DNA of 64,000 nt from Competibacter_A sp002352125. GTDB lineage: Bacteria; Pseudomonadota; Gammaproteobacteria; Competibacterales; Competibacteraceae. Location: positions 1 to 64,000 of the forward strand of contig DAOROA010000026.1 in assembly GCA_035441325.1 (NCBI GenBank), read 5' to 3'. Positions 8,047 to 15,098 of the stretch are shown here, in pieces; the stretch's first letter is position 1, and each line of letters starts with the position of its first letter. Position numbers and translations under genes: made by a program. The notes beneath the pieces were generated by a model. That model saw only the letters and a list, made by a program, of their open reading frames with translations. It was not told where the DNA came from and did no database searches.

Positions 8047-8805
8047 TCACGATTCTTTGAACATGGAACGGATCATTAACGCAGCCACGGCGATGAAGCC
8101 GAAACCCAGCGGCCAACCGATGTCGATTGGATTGCCCGTGGCATATTGCCCTTGCAACACGAGGTAGGTATACACCAAATCGGCCAAGTAATAAAAAATC
8201 AGGCCGACGAGTATTAGCCACCAAGGACGAGCGGCGGCGCCTCCGGATAAAATAGATGCGATAATCACCGTACCGCCCAGTAGCAACGGATCCCCTACCG
8301 TATACGACAACGTTACGATATAAGATAGCAGTGAATCGGAATCATTCAGTTTGCTCAAGTTAAATTGAACGGCTAAACCCAATGCGATCAAGAAGAAAAT
8401 AGTCGCACCTATCTTGCCGAAAAAAGGGACTTGTATATGAAGATTTCGCTTAAAAATAACGAATGCGACCAAAATGAGTGGAACCAGCAATAGATAACCG
8501 ACATCCGAATACCAAGGATAGGGAGTTTCTTGACCTTCATTTAATAACGGATATAGCGCAAATAAAATCGCACCGATTCCCCAGGATAACACGCCGGTAC
8601 CCAAAAAAATCAAGGCCCGGCGCATGGCATCGGCTTTTTCAAGTACGTTACCGGCAGCATAGCAGCAGAGCGCTGCCGCGACCGGTGCTACAATTTGTAC
8701 GATAAGCGAGTAATTGAAGCGAATTTGTTGATCGACATCCAAAATAAAAAACACCACTATCGGAGCGCATAACATGGCCCAGATAATTCCTATTGCAGCC
8801 GTCAT
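8047..8805 (-). CDS. Polytopic membrane protein resembling sensory membrane domains
   Basis: A 252-residue protein with seven or eight hydrophobic segments and no soluble output domain. Short loops such as ETPYPWYSDVGYLL and GNPIDIGWPLGFGF resemble the integral-membrane input domains found N-terminal to diguanylate cyclases and histidine kinases, so this may be a free-standing version; that is inference from loop similarity. ATG at 8805 has a G-rich ribosome site 6 bases upstream and is preferred to TTG at 8811. It begins 10 bases after the DUF4388 gene stop, so the two are probably one transcript. Confidence 0.6.
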   Translation of the reverse strand: MTAAIGIIWAMLCAPIVVFFILDVDQQIRFNYSLIVQIVAPVAAALCCYAAGNVLEKADAMRRALIFLGTGVLSWGIGAILFALYPLLNEGQETPYPWYSDVGYLLLVPLILVAFVIFKRNLHIQVPFFGKIGATIFFLIALGLAVQFNLSKLNDSDSLLSYIVTLSYTVGDPLLLGGTVIIASILSGGAAARPWWLILVGLIFYYLADLVYTYLVLQGQYATGNPIDIGWPLGFGFIAVAALMIRSMFKES

Positions 8806-8815
8806 AAACAACCCC

Positions 8816-9640
8816 CTAATCGAAAAGCTGTTGCAAAAGACTGGCTTCTTTTGGAGTCAACGAAGCCAGCGCCTTTTTGTAGCAGGTATCGCCTAATGCT
8901 GTCGAAGTAACCTTTGCAGTCGTCTCGCCCAACAATTTCATCCACGTCAGATAAGGAGCCGTACCATATAGTGGATCGTAGGTTTTATGCTTTGGCCAAT
9001 TTGGCCAACAGGCATTCAAATCTTGGGACAATCGCTCTTGATAGAGCTGAACGGCGCGTTTACCGAGCATTTTTTGCAGGTTTGCCGTTATATCGTTTTG
9101 CACTTTTAACAGCAAATCGTTAAGGTTTTTACCGTAATCACCTACGACCTGCCCACTGCCAAAGAGATGGAACAAACCTTGCCAAAACTCTTGTTTCGAC
9201 AAATTCGCTTGCGCTTGAACGATATCGGTACCACTACGGCGCACGTTACCATAAATGCTTAATCCTGCCATCATGAACGTAGATTTAGCTTGGGGATTGA
9301 GTTTACCTCTCTCCAAAGATAAATGCTTTATGAACGGGCAACTATCTGGCATTGGCGGGCTATTTTCGGCGATGACTGCATCGATAGCTTCGATATGATT
9401 CCAATCATTTTCAGGATAATTTTTTGGTACGAGTTCGATTTCTCCCTTGCAAGCCCAAAGCAGAATTTTCAGTGCATCACCTTTCGTCAAGGCTCCATAC
9501 TGTGCATCGATCAAACGCCCCGCCGCAAATTGAAACTGAGCAGATAGTTTATTGAGAAAAAAATTGCAGTCGCCAGAAAACTGACGGCTTGCCAGCAGAC
9601 CAACGATTTGAATCGCAAAAATATCTTTAAAAGAAGGCAT
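8816..9640 (-). CDS. DUF4388 (PATAN-like) domain protein
   Basis: A 274-residue cytoplasmic protein. Residues about 10-75 fit the DUF4388 pattern (FAAGRLIDAQYGALTKGDALKILLWACKGEIELVP), the domain found in PatA-type regulators and in many chemosensory or gliding-associated proteins. The rest (about 95-274) is mainly helical with no recognised domain and ends in a Leu-rich helix. GC content is lower than in the flanking metabolic genes. It is the first gene of a minus-strand group with the polytopic membrane protein and the exported TPR protein, suggesting a signalling module spanning the inner membrane. Confidence 0.6.
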   Translation of the reverse strand: MPSFKDIFAIQIVGLLASRQFSGDCNFFLNKLSAQFQFAAGRLIDAQYGALTKGDALKILLWACKGEIELVPKNYPENDWNHIEAIDAVIAENSPPMPDSCPFIKHLSLERGKLNPQAKSTFMMAGLSIYGNVRRSGTDIVQAQANLSKQEFWQGLFHLFGSGQVVGDYGKNLNDLLLKVQNDITANLQKMLGKRAVQLYQERLSQDLNACWPNWPKHKTYDPLYGTAPYLTWMKLLGETTAKVTSTALGDTCYKKALASLTPKEASLLQQLFD

Positions 9641-9808
9641 CGCCGATTTTCTCCGAAACTCTTATTATTATCGTTTATTTAAGGAATAGTAACTTATCGT
9701 GTCACCAAAGTATCTCCACGCCATCAACAAAGAAATCGAGCGGCCACACCTCGATAAAGGCTGCGATTACGGTGTGCATCGACGTTCATTGCTTCCCACC
9801 GGCCAATG

Positions 9809-10552
9809 TTACTGTTCCCGTCGCTGCAAAAACCGTGCGACCTCTAAAGCGAACGATTCCGCGCGCCAAGTACTGGTTGCGGTAACGTGCGTTGCATAGG
9901 GCATCACCCACAATCCGGCGTTGGGGATCGCTCCAAACATTTCCAAAATCTGATCCAGTGGCGCCACCGGATCGCGATCACCGGCCACGATCAAGGTCGG
10001 CTGGACGATCCGGCCCAAAATTTCCAGATCATGCGCGTGGTCGGTGGTGGCCGGTTCCAGCGCTTCCGATACCCGGCCGATCACCTCTTGCCAGGCATCC
10101 GGTCCACCTTGTGGCTGATGAATGTTGCTCAGCCACTTGTGCATGCCGACCCCGCGCCAGTACGCGGGATCGGCCATGTCGCGGGTGCCAGCATGCGTCT
10201 CTACATCCTTGCGGTAGCCGACCCGGTATAGCACCAGTTTGTTGATCCGCCCGGGATGCTGGACAGCGAGCCACAGCGCGACCGCTCCACCCAACGAAGA
10301 TCCCACGAAATGGGCTTGGGGCAACGCCAAATCGTCCAGCAGCTCCAGCACGGCGCGGCCCATGTCGCGGACGGTCAGCCTCTCGGCCACCATCGGACTG
10401 CGGCCGTGACCGAGATGGTCGGGCGCGATCACCCGGAAGTTGCGAGCGAACAGCGGCATTTGCGGCGTCCATTCCGCGCTGCTCATGCCACCGCTATGCA
10501 GCAAGATCAGGGGTTCGCCTTGGCCGCTTTCGGTGTAGTGCAAGATCGCCAT
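9809..10552 (-). CDS. Alpha/beta-fold hydrolase
   Basis: A 247-residue alpha/beta hydrolase. Visible elements are the oxyanion motif LLHSGG, the nucleophile elbow VGSSLGG, the acid in AGDRDPVAP and the catalytic His in YATHVTAT. The lid region (about residues 120-175) is small. ATG at 10552 with GGGGAC upstream is preferred to longer starts. Substrate cannot be inferred; relatives include esterases, haloperoxidase-like and ring-cleavage hydrolases. It is transcribed divergently from a second hydrolase of the same fold at 10649. Confidence 0.85.
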   Translation of the reverse strand: MAILHYTESGQGEPLILLHSGGMSSAEWTPQMPLFARNFRVIAPDHLGHGRSPMVAERLTVRDMGRAVLELLDDLALPQAHFVGSSLGGAVALWLAVQHPGRINKLVLYRVGYRKDVETHAGTRDMADPAYWRGVGMHKWLSNIHQPQGGPDAWQEVIGRVSEALEPATTDHAHDLEILGRIVQPTLIVAGDRDPVAPLDQILEMFGAIPNAGLWVMPYATHVTATSTWRAESFALEVARFLQRREQ

Positions 10553-10648
10553 GCTCGTCCCCGGTAGCGAAAACAAAGGAGGATTATAGCTACCCTCCCG
10601 CACTTACCGGATAATGGTCTCGATTTATACAACCAAGGAGATTGATCG

Positions 10649-11509
10649 ATGGCGATGACATCTCGTAACTATCGGGCGCTTGGCCCCCACGGCTTCCACC
10701 GGGTTCACTACACCGAATGGGGCGACCCCGATAATCCCAAGGTGTTGATCTGCGTCCACGGCCTGACCCGCACCGGGCGCGACTTCGATTTCCTCGCCGC
10801 CGCGCTGGAACACGAGTATCGAGTGATCTGCCCGGACGTGGTCGGACGCGGCAAAAGCGAGTGGTTGGCCGACAAAAGCGATTACACGTATCCGCTGTAC
10901 GTCAACGACATGGCGATGCTGCTGGCGCGAATCGACGCCGAGCGGATCGACTGGGTGGGGACTTCGATGGGTGGCCTGATCGGCATCTTCCTGGCAAGCT
11001 ACTCCGGCACGCCGATTCACAAGCTGTTGGTCAACGATGTCGGACCACGCATTCCCGCCGCTGGCCTGAAACGGGTTGCCCAGTACATCGGCCAAGTGCG
11101 TATCTACGACAGCTTCGAGGAGATGGATAGCGCCCTGCGCGTCTTCGCGGCCACCTTCGGCAATCTGACCGACGAGCAGTGGCGGCACATGCTCATCCAC
11201 AATTCCCGTCAACTGGAAGACGGCCGCTACACGACCGGCTACGATCCCGGCATCGTCGAGGTTTTCAAAAAGCTGGTCATCGACGACATCAAGGACATCG
11301 ATTTGTGGCCGCTATGGGATGCCATCCGTTGCCAAACCCTGGTGCTGCGCGGAGTCCATTCCGACGTACTGGATCACGCCGACGCCATCGCGATGACCGA
11401 GCGCGGCCCCAAGGCCAAGCTGATCGAGTTTCCCGGCATGGGCCACGCTCCGGCGCTGATGGCCGACGATCAGATCGCGGTGGTACGCGACTGGCTGTTG
11501 GCAGATTGA
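10649..11509 (+). CDS. Alpha/beta-fold hydrolase
   Basis: A 286-residue alpha/beta hydrolase with LICVHGLTRTGRDFDFLA (oxyanion hole), nucleophile elbow VGTSMGG, an acidic residue probably in the RGVHSDVLDHAD segment and catalytic His in GMGHAPAL. AAGGAG lies 8 bases before the ATG. Related to esterase/lipase and MhpC-like enzymes; substrate unknown. Its last 40 bases overlap the 3' end of the convergent chemoreceptor gene. The divergent neighbour at 10552 has the same fold but low sequence similarity, so they are not a recent duplication. Confidence 0.85.
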   Translation: MAMTSRNYRALGPHGFHRVHYTEWGDPDNPKVLICVHGLTRTGRDFDFLAAALEHEYRVICPDVVGRGKSEWLADKSDYTYPLYVNDMAMLLARIDAERIDWVGTSMGGLIGIFLASYSGTPIHKLLVNDVGPRIPAAGLKRVAQYIGQVRIYDSFEEMDSALRVFAATFGNLTDEQWRHMLIHNSRQLEDGRYTTGYDPGIVEVFKKLVIDDIKDIDLWPLWDAIRCQTLVLRGVHSDVLDHADAIAMTERGPKAKLIEFPGMGHAPALMADDQIAVVRDWLLAD

Positions 11510-13494
11510 AAGATATTGCCGGTACGCTGCTCCGCATATTGCGGCTTCGGTACCGCCGCCACGTCTTGCGTAGCATCGCCTAGCTCGAAGAAATCCATCA
11601 ACCGGCATAGGCCAGCCGCTTGTTCGCCCATCGCCTGGCTGGCCGCCGCCGTCTGTTCCACCAGCGCCGCGTTCTGTTGGGTGACTTGATCGAGTTGCAA
11701 GATCGCTTTGTTGACTTGCTCGATGCCTCTGGCTTGTTCCTGGCTGGCGGTGGTGATTTCGGCGACGACGTCGCTGACTTTCTTGACCGATATCACGATC
11801 TCCCGCAAGGTCCGGCCCGAAGCGGCCGCCAGTTCGTCGCCCTCTTTCACTTTCCTCGTGCTATCCCCAATCAACCTTTTGATTTCCTTCGCTGCGTCGG
11901 CGCTGCGCTGCGCCAGCTTTCTCACTTCGCCGGCCACCACCGCGAAACCGCGCCCCTGCTCTCCGGCTCGCGCTGCCTCGACGGCGGCATTCAAGGCCAG
12001 CAAATTAGTTTGGAAAGCGATTTCGTCGATCACGCCAATGATTTCGGCAATCTTGCGACTGCTGTCATCGATCGCGTTCATGGCATCGATCATCCGATCC
12101 ACGACCTGCCCCCCCTGCTCGGCTTGGGTTCGGGCCGTCGCCGCCAACCGGTTGGCTTGCCCGGCGTTCAGGGCGCTCTGTTGGGCAACGCTCGTCAGCT
12201 CTTCCATGCTGGACGCGGTCTCCTCCAGGGCCGACGCTTGTTCTTCGGTACGCTGGCTAAGATCGGTGTTGCTCTGCGCGATTTCGGAAGTTGCCGCATT
12301 GACCATATCGGTCGCGGCGAGCACATCGCCGACCGTTTTTCGCAAGCTGGCTTGCATGGCTTGCATGGCGCGTAACAGTTGGCCAATTTCGTCGTGGAAC
12401 CGGTTATCGATTCTACTGGTCAAGTCACCATCCGCAATATGATTGGCCACTTGCACCACCTTTTTGAGTGGTTGCTTGACCGCGTGGACAGAAAAGAAAG
12501 TGACCAGTAAAGCCATTATCGTAATAGTAAACGCTAGAACAAGATCGAAGATGGCTTGATGTTGTAGCTGTTCGGCCTCGACGATTAAATCATCGGCAAG
12601 CTTATCTTCGACTTTTTTCAACAAGTTGATTTTGCCGGTTTGCATTTCAAACCAGTAGCGAGCGTCGACGTCCTTGATCTCTTCGTTCGCCTTATCGAAA
12701 GCGAGCTTACGCAGCCTATCGGTTTCATCGATAAATTGACCGACCATCGTGTTCGAGTAGAACGCTTTCTGATCTGCATCCGCCAACGCCATGAATATCC
12801 CCAGATACACATCCTGGGCGGCCACGATACCGCTGAACTGATTGAACATCCCTGGCGCAAAACTCCGGCGTGAAAAGGTGCTGCTCAGGATGGCGCGTTC
12901 GATACCCGATTTCTCCTTGCTTTGAAGCAATGCAAAATAGCCGGTGGCCCGAGTGGCGATCTCGCTGCTGCTGGTCCCCTTCGCGATATAAGCAATCAAA
13001 TTTAGAAATAAAGAATTCAGGTTCGTATAATAGCCGATGGCTTCTTTTGGTTCTATTTCCAGAGCGATGATACTCTTTCTCTTGCTCGCGATTTGATCGA
13101 GTTGAGCCAACGCAGCATTTAAAGCTTGGCTGAACTCGCCCTTGAACTGATCGCTATCGTGTTCTTGAAGGAACTGCTTTAAGTCCACAATTCGCTTATC
13201 GGTATTGGCGCGTTGCTCCATGAGCTCGTCGCCGAACTGCGTCCCTTTGCTCCCCAACAAGCCGGCCGACATACCACGCTCTTTCTGCATCTCGTGGACT
13301 AACGCGCTTATTTTGACGGCAAGCACCGCCAAATCCTGGGTCGCGGACATTTCCCTTGCTAATTTCAATTTATTGAATACGGTTGTCGTCGCAAAAACAA
13401 ACATGAAAAGCAGCGGAACAAGCAGCATGATCGAAAGCCGATATTTCTTGATTTTCGCGAGCAACAACACGATACGCTCTCCCAAATAGTTCAT
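11470..13494 (-). CDS. Methyl-accepting chemotaxis protein with NIT sensor domain
   Basis: A 674-residue chemoreceptor: TM1 at about residues 19-40, a periplasmic NIT (nitrate/nitrite-sensing type) domain with the signature KERGMSAGLLGSKG, TM2 around 310-333, a HAMP segment, then the signalling hairpin with EIAFQTNLLALNAAVEAARAGEQG. It should signal through CheW/CheA to flagella or type IV pili; no che genes are in the window. The C-terminus ends TTAI without a CheR/CheB docking pentapeptide. Nitrate or nitrite as ligand is inferred from the domain family only. Confidence 0.92.
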   Translation of the reverse strand: MNYLGERIVLLLAKIKKYRLSIMLLVPLLFMFVFATTTVFNKLKLAREMSATQDLAVLAVKISALVHEMQKERGMSAGLLGSKGTQFGDELMEQRANTDKRIVDLKQFLQEHDSDQFKGEFSQALNAALAQLDQIASKRKSIIALEIEPKEAIGYYTNLNSLFLNLIAYIAKGTSSSEIATRATGYFALLQSKEKSGIERAILSSTFSRRSFAPGMFNQFSGIVAAQDVYLGIFMALADADQKAFYSNTMVGQFIDETDRLRKLAFDKANEEIKDVDARYWFEMQTGKINLLKKVEDKLADDLIVEAEQLQHQAIFDLVLAFTITIMALLVTFFSVHAVKQPLKKVVQVANHIADGDLTSRIDNRFHDEIGQLLRAMQAMQASLRKTVGDVLAATDMVNAATSEIAQSNTDLSQRTEEQASALEETASSMEELTSVAQQSALNAGQANRLAATARTQAEQGGQVVDRMIDAMNAIDDSSRKIAEIIGVIDEIAFQTNLLALNAAVEAARAGEQGRGFAVVAGEVRKLAQRSADAAKEIKRLIGDSTRKVKEGDELAAASGRTLREIVISVKKVSDVVAEITTASQEQARGIEQVNKAILQLDQVTQQNAALVEQTAAASQAMGEQAAGLCRLMDFFELGDATQDVAAVPKPQYAEQRTGNIFQSANSQSRTTAI

Positions 13495-13644
13495 ACGGAT
13501 TCAGCAGCATTCTGCTGGCGGTCTATTCCAATCAAGGATTCTAACGACAACTTTACAAATACCGTGCCAAAGCCGTATTCCATTTAACTTATTAATTTAA
13601 ATACCAATTCAAAATAACAATACCTCCTTGGGCGCAAGGAAAAT

Positions 13645-13658
13645 ACAATATATATTGT
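13645..13658. promoter_or_regulatory. AT-rich palindrome upstream of the chemoreceptor gene
   Basis: ACAATATATATTGT is a perfect 14-bp palindrome about 150 bases upstream of the minus-strand chemoreceptor start, in a markedly AT-rich intergenic segment. It has the shape of an operator half-site pair, but no known regulator consensus is recognised. Confidence 0.35.
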
Positions 13659-13675
13659 TACAACACATATAAAAC

Positions 13676-13702
13676 AAGATTCTCTTGCACAAACAGAATC
13701 TT
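13676..13702. repeat. Inverted repeat in AT-rich intergenic region
   Basis: AAGATTCT and AGAATCTT form a perfect 8-bp stem with an 11-nt loop, lying between an operator-like palindrome and the terminator-like hairpin at 13708. Function unknown. Confidence 0.4.
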
Positions 13703-13707
13703 AAATA

Positions 13708-13743
13708 TAACAACTAATATTGTTTTAACAAAATTAGTTGTTA
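13708..13743 (-). terminator. Terminator-like hairpin after the EamA gene
   Basis: TAACAACTAAT and ATTAGTTGTTA form a perfect 11-bp stem with further pairing possible in the loop (TTGTT/AACAA). It lies 10 bases beyond the stop of the minus-strand EamA transporter gene and is followed on that strand by TATTTAAG. The stem is AT-rich, so it is a weak or bidirectional terminator candidate. Confidence 0.45.
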
Positions 13744-13752
13744 GATCACTTC

Positions 13753-14670
13753 CTAAATTGCCCTGAAACGCTTCAGGACAGTGGCAAGCCAAATACCTAA
13801 TGAAATCAATATTATACCTATAAAATGAAAACCATACAACCGCTCGCCGAGAAAAAGCATCGCCAGTATCGCGCCAAAAGCCGGCATCAAGTGCAAAAAC
13901 TGCCCGGTGCGATTGGCCCCAAGCTCTGCTACCGCCCGGTTCCAGAAGATGTAAGCGAGAATCGACGGAAACAGCGCTAGATACAGAACGCTGGCAACGG
14001 TTGTGCCGGTGATGGCGACAGTACGTCCGTGAATCAAATCCCAACCGTAAAGCGGTACCAAAACCACCATACCCAGCATCATAGTCGCAGCTTGGAAGTT
14101 GAGCGGCTCGATCTCGGCCGGCCGCCAGCGCAGGCAAACCGAATACAGTGCCCAACTGAACACCGCCGCTAGTATCCACAAATCGCCGAAATTAAACCGC
14201 CGCGCCAGCAAGCTTTGCAGTTCGCCGCGCCCGACGATCACCAGCACCCCCGCCAGCGAGACGGCGATACCGAGCGCCTGCCAACCGGTCACGGTCTGGC
14301 GCAGCAACAGGAACGACAACGCCACGATCAGCACCGGCGTCACCGACAGCATGATGACGGCGTTGGTGGCGGTGGTAGATTGCAGGCCGATATAGACGAA
14401 AGTGTTGAAGTTGACGACGCCCAGCACGCTGAGCAAAAACAGGATCGGCCCATGCCGGCGCAGCAGCGGTTTTTGCCGGCGCAGCGAGGACCACACGAAG
14501 GGCAACAAAATCGCCAACGCCACCGCCCAGCGCCAGAACGATAGCGTGAATGGTGTAAACACTGCGTGCACCGCTCGGCCCAGCACGAAGTTACCGGACC
14601 AGAACAGGGTGGTCAGCACCAACAACAGATAAGGAGAGGGACGACGCCAAGCGTTCAATAACTGAAACAT
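13753..14670 (-). CDS. EamA/DMT-family transporter
   Basis: An inner-membrane drug/metabolite transporter with ten predicted helices in two EamA repeats. The first repeat begins YLLLVLTTLFWSGNFVLGRAV and the second DLWILAAVFSWALYSVCLRW; both have the usual W/G-rich signature. The start is taken as ATG at 14670 (305 residues); a TTG seven codons upstream is also open and neither has a strong ribosome site. Substrates in this family range over amino acids, nucleosides and toxic metabolites and cannot be fixed here. Confidence 0.88.
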   Translation of the reverse strand: MFQLLNAWRRPSPYLLLVLTTLFWSGNFVLGRAVHAVFTPFTLSFWRWAVALAILLPFVWSSLRRQKPLLRRHGPILFLLSVLGVVNFNTFVYIGLQSTTATNAVIMLSVTPVLIVALSFLLLRQTVTGWQALGIAVSLAGVLVIVGRGELQSLLARRFNFGDLWILAAVFSWALYSVCLRWRPAEIEPLNFQAATMMLGMVVLVPLYGWDLIHGRTVAITGTTVASVLYLALFPSILAYIFWNRAVAELGANRTGQFLHLMPAFGAILAMLFLGERLYGFHFIGIILISLGIWLATVLKRFRAI

Positions 14671-15098
14671 GGTCAAAGCATGCCGATTCAATGAGCCGGT
14701 ACAAATTATCCAACGATTGCTTGAGGCGAGCCGAAACGTCGCGAAGATTTTCGCAAGTGCGGACTGGGTTTCACCGGCTGCGAGACAGTATTCGAGGAGC
14801 CGGTATCGATTCGGGACGATGATCGAGAAACCTATCGCCAGCAGCGTCTCAATCCGATTGGTTGGCTGCGACGAACGGCCAGCTTGCCGAAGGACCTGTC
14901 CGAACGCAAAGTACCGTGCCCCTTTGCCGATATCCTATCCCAAAAGTCGGATATATTTTCCGGCAGCCAGTCTATAGTTTAAGGGTTTTTTACCCCCACT
15001 GGCCGCGGCAACCATCCCGGCGGCCCCGGCTCCACCCGCAGAGTGGGCGGGTGGAATCCAGCACAACTAATACCCTCAACGTCAATACAGGATCGAAC
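14671..15098. other. Intergenic region and leader of the pdh operon
   Basis: No convincing gene lies in these 428 bases between the divergent EamA and aceE genes. A TATAGT hexamer at 14973-14978 is a possible -10 box, with no good -35. A small GGGT/ACCC stem lies at 14983-14995. A perfect 9-bp hairpin (TCCACCCGC / GCGGGTGGA, 15031-15055) lies 44 bases before aceE and could affect leader structure. No pdhR-like regulator gene is adjacent. Confidence 0.5.

Noticed and set aside
10649..11509. Tandem duplication of the two alpha/beta hydrolases
   Set aside because: They share only fold motifs and lie divergently; no stretch of sequence similarity beyond the active-site signatures.
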